From a virus, in the IMG/VR virus record IMGVR_UViG_3300042311_001406, positions 1 to 64,000 of that record: a stretch of DNA of 64,000 nucleotides, one strand, 5' to 3'. The notes below the pieces were generated by a model, which did no database searches, was not told the origin of the DNA, and was given only the letters and a program-made list of their open reading frames with translations. Each line of letters starts with the position of its first letter. The stretch's first letter is position 1. Below are positions 33,210 through 42,535 of the stretch, one piece after another. A program made the translations under genes and the position numbers.

Positions 33210-35936
33210 GTGGCCAACCTCGACACCAACCGCATCTGGCAGGCACTCGGGACCTTCTTCTCCGAATACTTCCCGGAGGAGGAGCGTCGGTACTGGGATT
33301 CGTACTGGCTGTCGTTTGCAGACATCTGCTCCGACCTCTGGGGATACGCCTACCAGATCGACCAGTGTCGATCCGTTTTCTCGGCGCCAGCGTCCTACGA
33401 GCGCCTCAACGTCATGCTGAACCCAGTCCTGCAGGAGCAGTTGCCGCTGCTCTCGATGCAGCTGTGCTCGGTGTCATCTGTTGGTGGCGTCAACGTCGTG
33501 CGTGGCTTCGTTCCGCGCAGCAAGCTCAGCTTCAAGAAGAACGACATCCCTGGCCGTGGGCTGATTCGCATTGGCGTCGACGTCGTTCCCTATGTTGCCG
33601 TCAACGTGATCACGGTGCCATCTGGCCCAATGGCTGGGTATGTGAGCGAGGCAACGTTCACACTGGGCAGTGTGCTGCCACACAACTACGTCGACACCAT
33701 CGACCTGAACGAGTCGTTCACCAAAGACTTTGTTGATCTCGCTTTCCGCGTGCCACAGGTGCCAGGGCAGACGTACATCGATGCCACCAGTGACGGCGTC
33801 GACGTCACCCTCGACCAGACAGGTCTCTTGGAGATCGGTGTCGCTGGCTACAACCGCGAGTTGCTGGAGTACCAAAGCTTCTCTCGATCCGGCGACCGCT
33901 ACGTCTTCACCTTGCCGAGCACCTTCAAAGCTCCTGGTGGCGGCGTGCCGCCGAAGACGTCATTCTTCCACGCGCAGGGCGAGCGGGTCCGGGTCTCGAA
34001 GCTGATGTCGAGCACCGGCCGGTGGCAGTTCTTTGGTGCCGGACCGGTCCGCGTCTACAACGACAGCGCCGCAGTCATCAGCATCGACAACGAGCCATCC
34101 AGCAGCGCCTGCAGCGCTGTGCTCTCGGACACCCGCCGTATCCAGAGCAACACCGACTTCGACATGGAAGTCACTCTGATCCTGAACACGTGGATGGAGC
34201 CCACCGGCGACAGCGACCGCGCTGCAGGTTTCCGTGTGAGCGTTGGCCCACATGTGCACGATGTCGCGCTCCGCACGCGCCGTGTGGGCGCAACCACCCT
34301 CCACACCCTGGTTGCCACGACGCCGGATGGAGAGACGGTGCGACTTCTGGCCGAGAAGCCAGAGCGAGTCGTCTTCCGCATCGCCAGGACCAAGAACACG
34401 ATTGAGCTTCAGGCCAAGGTCGATGACGAGCCTGACTTCAGAACCCTGTCCTCACGAACCGTACCCGGCCTTGCCTCGGCGATGGAGCTGTTCTGCCTGG
34501 ACACGGGCACCGGCACGCCATCGCTGCTGCGTTTTGACGAGATCGTTCGTCGGCTCGGACAGGCTGTTGGCAGCCAGCGGCTGGAGTCATCGTTCACCGT
34601 CAGCGACAGCTTCCCCTGGCGCTACAGCGTCGACGTGAATGTCGCGACGGCGCCACGGCTCCAAGAGGAGCCCAAAGCTCGCGCTCAGAACCTGAAGACC
34701 GTCTTCGATGTGGCAGAAAGCGGCGGCGCATCCATCCGCTGCGAGGGCGTTGGCGACGATTTCTTCGCCGCCGCCGTCCCACAAAGCGGCGTGCTCGTCA
34801 TCGCAGGAAAGCGAATCGTCTACGACAGCATCTTGCGTGTTGGACCAAAGACTTTCGACTTCTTCGTCCGCGGCGGGAAGATCGATCCAGATCTGATTCC
34901 CATCGCCATGGGCACTGACGCGATCGCGCGCACCCGGACGCTTTCAACGTCCGAGTTCCAATTCAACGGCGACAGCACGTTGTGGTTGCGCGACCCTCCG
35001 ACTCGCAGCCAGTTGTGGGCGCCGCTGGCGCATGTCGATGAGCACGAGATCCAGAAGATCTACGGGCCGCTCGTCGGCATGGATGCCGTCAAGAGCAGCG
35101 AGAGCTACGCCCGCCGCGTGCAGGGCGCGTTCTTCGCCCTCATGAACGGACCCGCGATCGAGAACGTGCACATCGGCGTTCACCTCGCTCTCGGCCTGCC
35201 TGCGGCCAAGATCGACGGGGTCGTGACCGAAGTCGCCGTGCAGCGTGACGCGGTTGGCCGGGTCATCCGCCAGACGATGACGATCTCCGGCGCTGACGGC
35301 GTCGCCATCCACGAGCTCGACCCAGGCCTGCCCTCGCTGTGGAGCGTCGGCCTCGGCGACCGCGTGGAGAAGTTCCAGCCTCTGACGTCAGGCGTTGAAG
35401 TGCTCGACGTCGAGACAGATCCGAACTGGGGCACCCGGTTCGGTGGCACGGCGCCGACGGAGAAGAGCCTGGAGCGCTGGAATGCATTCGGCGTTCTCGC
35501 TGACGTCTCGGCGCTCGGAGATGACGCCAGCATCTACGACGCCGTGAAGTTCGCGATCCGCATCAGGCCTCTGTGGGCCAAGCTCTACTTCAGCTTCACG
35601 ATGGGTGAACTTGGTCACGAGCACCTGCAGGTGTCTGACGACAGCTTCTTCACGCAGTCTGTCGGCGACATCGAAGACATCAGCTTCGACCACGGGACAC
35701 CGCCGCTGCCAGGTCAAGAGCAATTGCGGATGGGTGACGGCCACAAGATGGGCTGGGGCAAGTTCATGGGTGACCACAACCTGTGGAAGCCGTTCCCTTT
35801 CATGAGCCCATTCCTGCACATGGGGATCGGCTTGACGATGGGCATGGAGCCTCGTGTCGTCATTGGCGATCCAGATCAGGATGGTCACGCCTACGAAGCG
35901 CTCACGGCAACCGCCATCGAAGAGGTCGATGTATGA
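33210..35936 (+). CDS. Large baseplate protein, 908 aa
   Basis: GTG 33210 starts a protein with an N-terminal helical part (IWQALGTFFSEYFPEEERRYWDS) that resembles the start of baseplate wedge proteins of large myoviruses. Residues about 190-260 and 515-560 carry copies of the beta module with the pattern sGxLxIxxxxRExxxYxS, also present in the 25016 and 28247 proteins. About 310-450 is a LamG-like beta-sandwich (FDMEVTLILNTWMEP ... NTIELQAKVDDEPDF). The end is aromatic and Met/Gly-rich (LHMGIGLTMGMEP). It leads the second virion block and appears to be leaderless. Confidence 0.7.
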   Translation: MANLDTNRIWQALGTFFSEYFPEEERRYWDSYWLSFADICSDLWGYAYQIDQCRSVFSAPASYERLNVMLNPVLQEQLPLLSMQLCSVSSVGGVNVVRGFVPRSKLSFKKNDIPGRGLIRIGVDVVPYVAVNVITVPSGPMAGYVSEATFTLGSVLPHNYVDTIDLNESFTKDFVDLAFRVPQVPGQTYIDATSDGVDVTLDQTGLLEIGVAGYNRELLEYQSFSRSGDRYVFTLPSTFKAPGGGVPPKTSFFHAQGERVRVSKLMSSTGRWQFFGAGPVRVYNDSAAVISIDNEPSSSACSAVLSDTRRIQSNTDFDMEVTLILNTWMEPTGDSDRAAGFRVSVGPHVHDVALRTRRVGATTLHTLVATTPDGETVRLLAEKPERVVFRIARTKNTIELQAKVDDEPDFRTLSSRTVPGLASAMELFCLDTGTGTPSLLRFDEIVRRLGQAVGSQRLESSFTVSDSFPWRYSVDVNVATAPRLQEEPKARAQNLKTVFDVAESGGASIRCEGVGDDFFAAAVPQSGVLVIAGKRIVYDSILRVGPKTFDFFVRGGKIDPDLIPIAMGTDAIARTRTLSTSEFQFNGDSTLWLRDPPTRSQLWAPLAHVDEHEIQKIYGPLVGMDAVKSSESYARRVQGAFFALMNGPAIENVHIGVHLALGLPAAKIDGVVTEVAVQRDAVGRVIRQTMTISGADGVAIHELDPGLPSLWSVGLGDRVEKFQPLTSGVEVLDVETDPNWGTRFGGTAPTEKSLERWNAFGVLADVSALGDDASIYDAVKFAIRIRPLWAKLYFSFTMGELGHEHLQVSDDSFFTQSVGDIEDISFDHGTPPLPGQEQLRMGDGHKMGWGKFMGDHNLWKPFPFMSPFLHMGIGLTMGMEPRVVIGDPDQDGHAYEALTATAIEEVDV

Positions 35937-36271
35937 TCATCAGCGTCGCCACCAGTGATGGTGCAACCGGAGAACGGCTGCTCTTCGTCAACAAACACCG
36001 GAGCCCAGCGCTCTTGGCTGTGATGCTGGTCAGCCTTGGACAGCCTGAGACCTGGGTGCCATCCACGGGAGAGGTCACAGCGATCGTCAAACAGATGGAC
36101 CTCATCGTCGTCGACGTCACCGTCATTGGCGCCTTCAACGGCACGCTGACGCTCTCGTCATCCGGTGGCCAATGGCTGGCGGCCAGAAACGTGGTCATCG
36201 GCGTCGGCGAGCGCAAGATCGTCAGGTTCCGCTTTTCGTTCAGCGAGCAGCGAGAGAAATCGCTGTCCTGA
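35933..36271 (+). CDS. Small beta protein, 112 aa
   Basis: ATG 35933 overlaps the preceding stop (ATGA). The protein is beta-rich and non-membrane, with alternating hydrophobic strands (VTAIVKQMDLIVVDVTVIG and RKIVRFRFSF). No family is recognised. It is probably a minor virion protein coupled to the baseplate gene. Confidence 0.65.
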   Translation: MIISVATSDGATGERLLFVNKHRSPALLAVMLVSLGQPETWVPSTGEVTAIVKQMDLIVVDVTVIGAFNGTLTLSSSGGQWLAARNVVIGVGERKIVRFRFSFSEQREKSLS

Positions 36272-36345
36272 TAGCGTTCAGCAAGTCTTTGTTTCTCGTG
36301 ACGATGAAGTGTGGCATCATTCACGCCACCACGGAGCCTGTGAGC

Positions 36346-37227
36346 ATGAACAACGCGGTCAAGGTCAAACATTCCGTGCAGGGCATCTTCCGCGGTCGGC
36401 AGATGATCGAAGTCGGCGGTCGCCGTTTCGACATCAACGATCCAGATGTCATGGAGATCCGGGACGAGCTTGCCGCCAAAGCCAGCAAAGACTTCGGCGT
36501 CAAACTGCAAAGCGTTCACCGTCACAACCTCGTCGTGAACAGTGGCCGCCTGATGACATGCCGCAAGCTTGCCGAGCGCGATCTGAACGCCGTCATCTAC
36601 GCGGTGCAGTTTGGCGACTGCAAGGTCGACGGCGTCGTCAGCAAAGACCTCTTCCCTCCAGACCTCAGCGACAACCGCCTGGTCCGCGAGATCCGCACCA
36701 TCGGCGGCGCGCCGGGTGCCACCTTCGAGCTCGACGGCTACGAGTACCCGGAGCAGGTGGTCAAGGTTGCACCGGCTGGCCTTCCAGGCTCGTTGACGGG
36801 CGGCGAGGTCTCGACGTTCACCGACGCCTCCTCGGACTTCGTGGTGGCGGGTGTCACCGACGACGATGTCGTCAACGCGGTCATCGGCGGCGAAAGCTTC
36901 ACGCTGCCCATCAAGCGTGTCGTCGGCCCCCATGACCTTGAGGTCGAGAACAACGGCGGCATCGCTGGCGCCGGCATCTCGTACACGATCACGACACCAG
37001 CAGGGCAGGTCCTGTTCCGTAAGTTCGTCAGCGGTGAGAACTTCCCGACGTCGCTCTACGGACCGATGACCATCGCACACGAAGCAGGCCTCCTGTTCAG
37101 CGACGGCACACTCTTTAACCGCGTCGTATTCGCGCCAAGCTCGCCGACCAATGGGCTCATCTTCCAGCCGATGGACATCAACGGCGTCACGCTTGGCGTG
37201 CAGGTCGATTGGCTCATCGTCATCTGA
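36346..37227 (+). CDS. Virion protein, 293 aa
   Basis: ATG 36346 is chosen for its GGAG at 10 nt and typical start MNNAVKVKHS; an alternative ATG at 36304 lacks a site. Residues 10-100 include a helical segment (DPDVMEIRDELAAKASKDFG). About 153-217 form one copy of the recurrent barrel-like module (GGEVSTFTDASSDFVVAG ... LEVENNGG). The C-terminus is beta-rich. It is likely a baseplate or fibre connector; no family is recognised. Confidence 0.65.
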   Translation: MNNAVKVKHSVQGIFRGRQMIEVGGRRFDINDPDVMEIRDELAAKASKDFGVKLQSVHRHNLVVNSGRLMTCRKLAERDLNAVIYAVQFGDCKVDGVVSKDLFPPDLSDNRLVREIRTIGGAPGATFELDGYEYPEQVVKVAPAGLPGSLTGGEVSTFTDASSDFVVAGVTDDDVVNAVIGGESFTLPIKRVVGPHDLEVENNGGIAGAGISYTITTPAGQVLFRKFVSGENFPTSLYGPMTIAHEAGLLFSDGTLFNRVVFAPSSPTNGLIFQPMDINGVTLGVQVDWLIVI

Positions 37228-37291
37228 CGCGCCCGACACTGCTGCCGCCAGCACCATCTCGATCCAGATCGAACATCCCTGAGGTTCACCA

Positions 37292-39592
37292 ATGACCACG
37301 AGCATCTTCCCCTGGTACAATGTCGATCTCGATGCAGGTCGATTCCTTGAGCTGTTCCGACAGGTTGTTCGGAGCGGCGTCGTCGAAGGCAGCGAGGTCA
37401 CTGCAGGGTCCAGCGGCTGGAACATCAGCATCAATGCCGGCAAGGTCTTGGCTGACGGCAGCGTCGTCTACGACGACCTGACGAAGCTCAACCACACGAA
37501 CCTCGGCCACGTCGCTGGCAACGATGGCCACTACGCCGTCTACGAGACGTACGCCTACGCGCCCACGAACCCGCCGCCAGCACCCGCCTACTTGGTAGCC
37601 GCAGCGACGCCGCCGCTGCAGCCGGTTGTGCCTGGTGGTGGCGTCAAGCTCGCTGACATCTTCATCCCGGACACGGCGACCAGCATCCTGAGCCCAGGCG
37701 TGCGCATCGTCAACGCGCCCAAGCTCTTCTCGCGCGCCGACAGCGGAGAGCTGATCGATCGTCTGGTGATGAGCATCGGCAACACGCAGACGCGAACGAA
37801 TGGCGCCGTCAACTACGACGACACGACCGGCAACATCACGCTCACACAGAACCTCATCATCGAGGCCACGTGCTCGTCGCACCGTCAGCAGTTTGAAGAG
37901 GCCCCGCCGTTGGTCCGCGGCGTCATCCCTGCTGGCACCTACGCGGTCCCTGGTACGTCGCCGAACCGTGATGTGCTGGTGTACACCCTCTTCGACCGAA
38001 GCGTCCCGAACGAGAACCTGGCGTGCACGCTCAAGTTCTTGGATCGAAACGCTCCAGACTTCGGCAACGTCACGGAGCTTTTGCTGCCGTCGAACCACAC
38101 CAAGATCAAGATCCTGGGCATCGTCAGCGGCACCCGCATGTCGCTGGTCGACCTGAACGGCCAAATGCCGCCGCCAGATGCTGATGATCGCAAGTTCTTG
38201 CGGGATGCTGCTGATGGACAGCACCTGTGGGAACTCGTCAGCGACAGCAAGTCGGTGGGTGGCCACAAGGCAGGTGTCTCGAACATCACGGCTCGTGACG
38301 CCATCGCCAGCGACCTGCGGAAGCAAGGCATGATCTGCTACGTCCAAAGCACTGGCCTGTTTTACGTGCTTGAAGGTGGCCTCACCAACAGCGACTGGCG
38401 CGTCTTCAACGACTCGAATTTCGCCATCGGCGGCCACCACGTCGTCGCCGATCAGGCAACGCTGCTGGCGATCCCCAGTAAGTATCTGCGCACCGGGATG
38501 TCGGCGTACCAGGTCGACACCAGCGCCGTGCGTCGCTGGAAAGAGAACATCTCGATCGGCACGCCCAACAACTGGGACTTTGAGTTCTATAGTCGCGGTG
38601 ACGAGCTTGGCGCCAGGATCGGTGTCGACACCATCTACCCTGGCAACGAGTTCACGGCCAGCACCAAGATCGCAAAGCGAGAACTCAAAGCGCTGGCATT
38701 CCTCGGCAAAAACCCAGATGCGAATGCCGGATCTCGCGTCGTCAATGGCGGTGAGCTGGTGCCGTTTGAAGTCGGCAGCGTGCCGATGGCGCTCCTGCAT
38801 CCAACGACCGCGATCACAGCCAATGCGACTGAGGGGGCCACCAGCTTCGTGCGCACCACCAGCGCCGTACAGATCAGCCTGAACACGGGCGTTCCGGCGT
38901 CGTTCATTGGTGGCGTGGTGCCCAGCTCGTACCCGTCGAACGTGTACTGCTTCCTGCGAAGCGATGGCTCGCTCCGGGCCAGCACCGTGGCGCCAGATTC
39001 CCGAGGTCGCCCATCGGCGGCTGACGCCACCTACACGACGAGCGACTACTGCTACGTCGGCATGCTGCGACCCAAGGCCAATGTCGGCGACTTCACGGCG
39101 GTGTGGGGCACTTTCAGCGTGAGCCACGACGGAGACGGACGTCGTCACATCATGTTCGACATGGATGAGACGGCTCTGTACGGGTCCAGCGTGTTCGGCT
39201 CCATCACGGAAGGCGTTCCGGAAACGATCGACACTGGTCCAGTGTCGGGTCCCGCCACACTGTTCCCGACTTCCATCGACGTCGACGCCAACCACCTCAT
39301 CACGGTGGCCTGCGGCTCGGATGGTCTTGAGGCTGTACTGGAGGCGACCATCGGCGGCGCCATGATCACAGCTCGCGTTCTCAGCAACGCCACTCCGGCC
39401 GGCATCAACGGATCGGCGTTTGCCACCACCACAACGCCCAGCCGCGCAGACCGCCCCAGGGTCAAGCTCTCGCTGAACGTTTCAGCGGCGACAGGTGCTT
39501 TCCGCGCCTGCAAGCACGAGCTGCGCTACACTGGCATCCTTGAGAACGTCAACCGTCCGATCACCCTTCGCCAGAGCACGTTCCTGCCATGA
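37292..39592 (+). CDS. Tail fibre/baseplate protein, 766 aa
   Basis: ATG 37292 has TGAGGT 6 nt upstream. The protein is Thr/Ser/Ala-rich and beta-dominated. Its N-terminus (about 1-130) resembles the baseplate-attachment part of fibres (VYDDLTKLNHTNLGHVAGNDGHYAVYETY, with VNAGKVLADG-like turns). The middle contains KAGVSNITARDAIA and QGMICYVQSTGLFYVLEGG, a short fold common in fibre collars. The rest is a series of beta domains. It is coupled to the next gene by an ATGA overlap. Confidence 0.65.
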   Translation: MTTSIFPWYNVDLDAGRFLELFRQVVRSGVVEGSEVTAGSSGWNISINAGKVLADGSVVYDDLTKLNHTNLGHVAGNDGHYAVYETYAYAPTNPPPAPAYLVAAATPPLQPVVPGGGVKLADIFIPDTATSILSPGVRIVNAPKLFSRADSGELIDRLVMSIGNTQTRTNGAVNYDDTTGNITLTQNLIIEATCSSHRQQFEEAPPLVRGVIPAGTYAVPGTSPNRDVLVYTLFDRSVPNENLACTLKFLDRNAPDFGNVTELLLPSNHTKIKILGIVSGTRMSLVDLNGQMPPPDADDRKFLRDAADGQHLWELVSDSKSVGGHKAGVSNITARDAIASDLRKQGMICYVQSTGLFYVLEGGLTNSDWRVFNDSNFAIGGHHVVADQATLLAIPSKYLRTGMSAYQVDTSAVRRWKENISIGTPNNWDFEFYSRGDELGARIGVDTIYPGNEFTASTKIAKRELKALAFLGKNPDANAGSRVVNGGELVPFEVGSVPMALLHPTTAITANATEGATSFVRTTSAVQISLNTGVPASFIGGVVPSSYPSNVYCFLRSDGSLRASTVAPDSRGRPSAADATYTTSDYCYVGMLRPKANVGDFTAVWGTFSVSHDGDGRRHIMFDMDETALYGSSVFGSITEGVPETIDTGPVSGPATLFPTSIDVDANHLITVACGSDGLEAVLEATIGGAMITARVLSNATPAGINGSAFATTTTPSRADRPRVKLSLNVSAATGAFRACKHELRYTGILENVNRPITLRQSTFLP

Positions 39593-39864
39593 GCCTTCCC
39601 ACCTGCCGCATCACTGGAACCATCATCAACGCCCAAGGCTCACCTCGCAGCCGTGTGCGATTCACAGCAAGGATCAGCTCGACTGGAGATCTCCCATCTG
39701 CGGTCACCCAGGACACGGTGGCCGTCTTCACCGACGGGAACGGCCAGTTCGAGCTCGATCTTCTGCAAGGTGTCGAGGTGATTCTCATCTCTGAGGAACT
39801 GCGCTACTACAAGCGCACCACGGTGCCGAGCTTGTCCACCATCGACTTCAGGAGCCTGACATGA
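39589..39864 (+). CDS. Small beta protein, carboxypeptidase-regulatory-like, 91 aa
   Basis: ATG 39589 overlaps the fibre gene stop. The sequence fits one small Ig-like/carboxypeptidase-regulatory fold: CRITGTIINAQGSPRSRVRF, then FTDGNGQFELDLLQGVEVIL. Such domains act as stable spacers or caps in surface proteins. It overlaps the next gene at 39861, so it lies in a tight virion operon. Confidence 0.7.
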   Translation: MSLPTCRITGTIINAQGSPRSRVRFTARISSTGDLPSAVTQDTVAVFTDGNGQFELDLLQGVEVILISEELRYYKRTTVPSLSTIDFRSLT

Positions 39865-40532
39865 GCGAGTACGTCCAGATCTCTGGAGCCGGGAACCAGA
39901 ACGCGCAGAACGTGTTGCGTGTGGTGTTCTCCGGCGCCGACCAGAGCGACATCCCACAGCTTCAGGCCTGGGCCGATTTCAACCTGAACACCACCAACAT
40001 CGAGGCGCTGCAGGGTACGCCGGTCAACGGCGAACGCAGCATGCTCGTGGCCAAGAGCACGCACGCTGGACCCTCTGGCGTCGACTGGCCTGTGGGCTTG
40101 GCGCAGACGCCTGGTGGCGCTGTGGCCAACCGGCTTCGCGGCAACGACGCCTTCGTGCTTCTGGGGACCTCGGCCCCTGTCGCTCCATTCCCAGTGGCGC
40201 GGACCTTCAACATGGCCTTGCTGGTCCCTGCTGATGCCAGCCCTGGTGGCGTCGGCTTCCAGCCTGTGGTGGCCGTGAAGGTCTTCTACGCAGGCGCCCC
40301 GCCGACGATCGAATTCGAGTGCAACGAAGGCTCTGATGGATCGCCAGTTTGGCGGCCGCTGACCAGCTCGCCGCAGGGCGTCAACATGCCCATCGCCGCC
40401 AACAATGGGTTGCTGTTCACGGGGCCAAACACGGTGCCTGGCACTGGCAGCAACAATGGCAGCATCGACCCCATCACCAAGCCAGGCTCTGGTGAGAAGG
40501 TCGCTGAAGAAGTTTGGGTCCGGAGCCTCTGA
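39861..40532 (+). CDS. Virion protein, 223 aa
   Basis: Coupled by ATGA overlap to the previous gene. It is mostly beta with many Gly, Pro and Ala, no Cys-rich or membrane segment, and a C-terminal tail rich in Gly and Asn (PGTGSNNGSIDPITKPGSG). The N-terminus has an LRVVFSGADQSDIPQLQAW strand-helix pattern. The function is unknown; its context suggests a minor fibre or baseplate part. It shares one nucleotide with the next start (TGATG at 40530). Confidence 0.65.
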   Translation: MSEYVQISGAGNQNAQNVLRVVFSGADQSDIPQLQAWADFNLNTTNIEALQGTPVNGERSMLVAKSTHAGPSGVDWPVGLAQTPGGAVANRLRGNDAFVLLGTSAPVAPFPVARTFNMALLVPADASPGGVGFQPVVAVKVFYAGAPPTIEFECNEGSDGSPVWRPLTSSPQGVNMPIAANNGLLFTGPNTVPGTGSNNGSIDPITKPGSGEKVAEEVWVRSL

Positions 40533-40879
40533 TGTTTTTCGCTGTCACCAAAGACGACAAGGTCATCAGCGGCCAGGAGCTGGAGTGGTCCGGGATTCCG
40601 GCCGATGTCGTGATCAAGTCGCTGCAATGCAAACTGAAAGACACCAGTGGGCGAGTGATCGCGAACTTTGAGGTCGAGGGTTTCGATGAATACGGCTTCC
40701 AGCGTTATGACCTTGTTGCTCAGCAAGGCCTCATTGGTCGTGGCATCCAGCTGCTCGCGCGTCGTGGTGAAGTTGTTGTCGTACACGACGTCGACATTCA
40801 CTCCGGCACCACTCGCATTTCTTCGATCAGCAAAGACGCATGCTCCTACCGGAAAGATCTGTGGAGGTCTGGATGCTGA
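40532..40879 (+). CDS. Small beta protein, 115 aa
   Basis: ATG 40532 overlaps the previous stop by one base. Alternating strands (DVVIKSLQCKLKDTSG, VVVVHDVDIHSGTTRI) indicate a compact beta fold. Two Cys residues occur in the last 15 residues. No family is recognised. It is part of the same coupled operon. Confidence 0.65.
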   Translation: MFFAVTKDDKVISGQELEWSGIPADVVIKSLQCKLKDTSGRVIANFEVEGFDEYGFQRYDLVAQQGLIGRGIQLLARRGEVVVVHDVDIHSGTTRISSISKDACSYRKDLWRSGC

Positions 40880-41196
40880 CGGAAGGCAAGCAAAGGATCG
40901 ACTTCGGCGCCAGGGTGTCTTTGTTTCCCGGCAAGGACACCTCCGAAAGCCTGCTCTTCTTCGACATGGTAGCGGTTGGCTTGGTCGCACGCATCATCGT
41001 CGAGCTCGACGCCAGTAAGCATCAGATTATCCGCGAAATCACGATGCACAAGTCTCCGTACGCGAGCCAGGAGTTCATCTCCTACATGGAGGAGTGCGGT
41101 TTCAAGGTGAACGTGGTCGATCATCTCGCTGGTGAGGTGGTCAAGGTTTCACCGTCGACAGACCTGAACCCTATCCAACCGCCCGATAGAATCTGA
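40873..41196 (+). CDS. Small protein, 107 aa
   Basis: ATG 40873 lies inside the last codons of the previous gene, with GGAGG 6 nt upstream. The sequence alternates strands and a helix (ASQEFISYMEECGFKVNV), ending with a proline-rich tail. No family is recognised. It closes the operon; a TAGAAT hexamer at 41187-41192 near its end could be a further promoter for the patatin gene. Confidence 0.65.
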   Translation: MLTEGKQRIDFGARVSLFPGKDTSESLLFFDMVAVGLVARIIVELDASKHQIIREITMHKSPYASQEFISYMEECGFKVNVVDHLAGEVVKVSPSTDLNPIQPPDRI

Positions 41197-41229
41197 CACA
41201 CGGCCAACCAATTTGATGACCGTCGGTTC

Positions 41230-41250
41230 CCGGCAACGTAGAATTGCCGG
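41230..41250 (+). promoter_or_regulatory. Leaderless promoter candidate inside an inverted repeat
   Basis: TAGAAT (41239-41244) ends 7 nt before ATG 41252, with no Shine-Dalgarno between. It is embraced by CCGGCAA (41230-41236) and TTGCCGG (41244-41250), a 7-bp inverted repeat that could be an operator on the -10 or a hairpin at the transcript end. TAGAAT at 31458 is also flanked by inverted bases. Confidence 0.55.
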
Positions 41251-41251
41251 C

Positions 41252-42214
41252 ATGACGAAACCGACGGCCATCTCTTTGTCTGCTGCAGTCCAAGGGCTCC
41301 CGCCTTCGGACGTGAATCGCCCTGTCCGCAGCCTGGAGACAGACCTTTGGTTGGTGCTGAGCGGCAGTGGGGCAAAGTACCCTGCCTACTTCGGCGCCGT
41401 GCGGCGCTTCATCACCAAGTACGGCCGCCGCTTCAGCCGCTTCTGTGGCTGCAGTGGTGGGGCCTTGGCGGCCGCCTTGATGGCGACCGGCAAAGACATC
41501 CAGGAGTGCATCGAGATCGCGAAGGCCATCAACCCGAGCGAGTACCTCGACAGCAACATCTTCACGCCTGCTGTCATCGTGTGGCCATTCAACAACGAAG
41601 GTCTCTACGACGGCGACAAGCTGCTTGGAGTGCTCCGCAAGGTCTTCAAAGGACTGAAGATGGCTGACCTGCAGCATGAGCTGCACGTCGTCACCTACAA
41701 CATCCAGCGCAAGCAGACGATGATCTGGGGCAACCGCCCCATCAACCATCCGAATGCTGTCTACGCTCCAGACATGGAGGTTGCGCTTCTGGTGCGGGCC
41801 AGCATCAGCCTCCCGCTGATCTTCAACATGGTGAAGATCAAGTACAACCGTCTCATCGGCGGCAAGGTCGTCGAGGACTACCACATCGACGGCGGCGTCG
41901 GCGGGAACTTCCCGATCGACATCTTTGGCGACAGTTCACGAGTTGTTGGCCTCAGGTTCAAGCAGCAGAGCCAAGATGTCGCGACGCCCATCAACAACAA
42001 GATCGACCTGATCTCCTCTGTTGTTGACGCCTTCATCGACTCAACCATGAAGGAGCACATTGAAGATGCGCTGCACGCAAAACAGGTTCACATCGACACG
42101 AAGTTCAACGGCCTCGACTTCAATCTGACGCCTTCAGCCTTCAACGGACTGATGCAGGATGGGGAACGCTGTGTCGACCAATGGATGAAGGAGAATGCTG
42201 ATGACGCTCGCTGA
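41252..42214 (+). CDS. Patatin-like phospholipase, 320 aa
   Basis: Patatin fold marks are all present: the oxyanion loop LVLSGSGAKYPAYFG near residues 34-48, the nucleophile elbow GCSGG with Ser68, and the catalytic Asp213 in HIDGG. Patatins are lipid acyl hydrolases, usually phospholipase A. There is no signal peptide, so it would act inside the cell or be carried elsewhere by partners. It is followed by a small membrane protein, which suggests a job at the membrane, for example in lysis or membrane remodelling; that is inference. The start at 41252 is favoured over the upstream 41213 because of the leaderless promoter motif. Confidence 0.85.
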   Translation: MTKPTAISLSAAVQGLPPSDVNRPVRSLETDLWLVLSGSGAKYPAYFGAVRRFITKYGRRFSRFCGCSGGALAAALMATGKDIQECIEIAKAINPSEYLDSNIFTPAVIVWPFNNEGLYDGDKLLGVLRKVFKGLKMADLQHELHVVTYNIQRKQTMIWGNRPINHPNAVYAPDMEVALLVRASISLPLIFNMVKIKYNRLIGGKVVEDYHIDGGVGGNFPIDIFGDSSRVVGLRFKQQSQDVATPINNKIDLISSVVDAFIDSTMKEHIEDALHAKQVHIDTKFNGLDFNLTPSAFNGLMQDGERCVDQWMKENADDAR

Positions 42215-42533
42215 AATCGGTTTGCTCATGCGGGATCTCGGCGGATGGGGTGTCTCAGCCGTCCTTTTGTACGCTTTGAAGAAAATCTATGATGACAAGG
42301 AGGCTGCGGCCAAGAAGTACAGCGTCGAGAAAGACGAAAACTTCAAGATGATTCTTTCGATAAGCGAGAACATGGCTGAGGTGTTGGCGACCAACACCGA
42401 GACGAGTCGTGCCCTGAGTGCTAACCTGCACGAGCTGCGAGACCGCTTCTTGTCAAATGGCAAGGCTGGCGCTGGCAGCCGAACCTTGCTGGCGGGCACC
42501 TCAGAAGATGGTCGTTCGCACGGAGACAGATAG
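42201..42533 (+). CDS. Small membrane protein with coiled coil, 110 aa
   Basis: Of two nearby ATGs (42195, 42201) the second is favoured because AAGGAG lies 7 nt upstream. Residues about 3-25 form a likely membrane segment (IGLLMRDLGGWGVSAVLLYAL), followed by a charged helical domain (KKIYDDKEAAAKKY...). The last 25 residues are flexible. Layout and size fit a holin- or spanin-like or membrane-anchoring role, but no family is certain. It overlaps the patatin gene's end by 14 nt. Confidence 0.7.
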   Translation: MTLAEIGLLMRDLGGWGVSAVLLYALKKIYDDKEAAAKKYSVEKDENFKMILSISENMAEVLATNTETSRALSANLHELRDRFLSNGKAGAGSRTLLAGTSEDGRSHGDR

Positions 42534-42535
42534 CC

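Noticed and set aside
37286-39295. Long minus-strand open frame antisense to the 37292 fibre gene
   Set aside because: Shadow frame: no ribosome site, no neighbours on that strand, and the plus-strand gene has a strong site and coupled neighbours.
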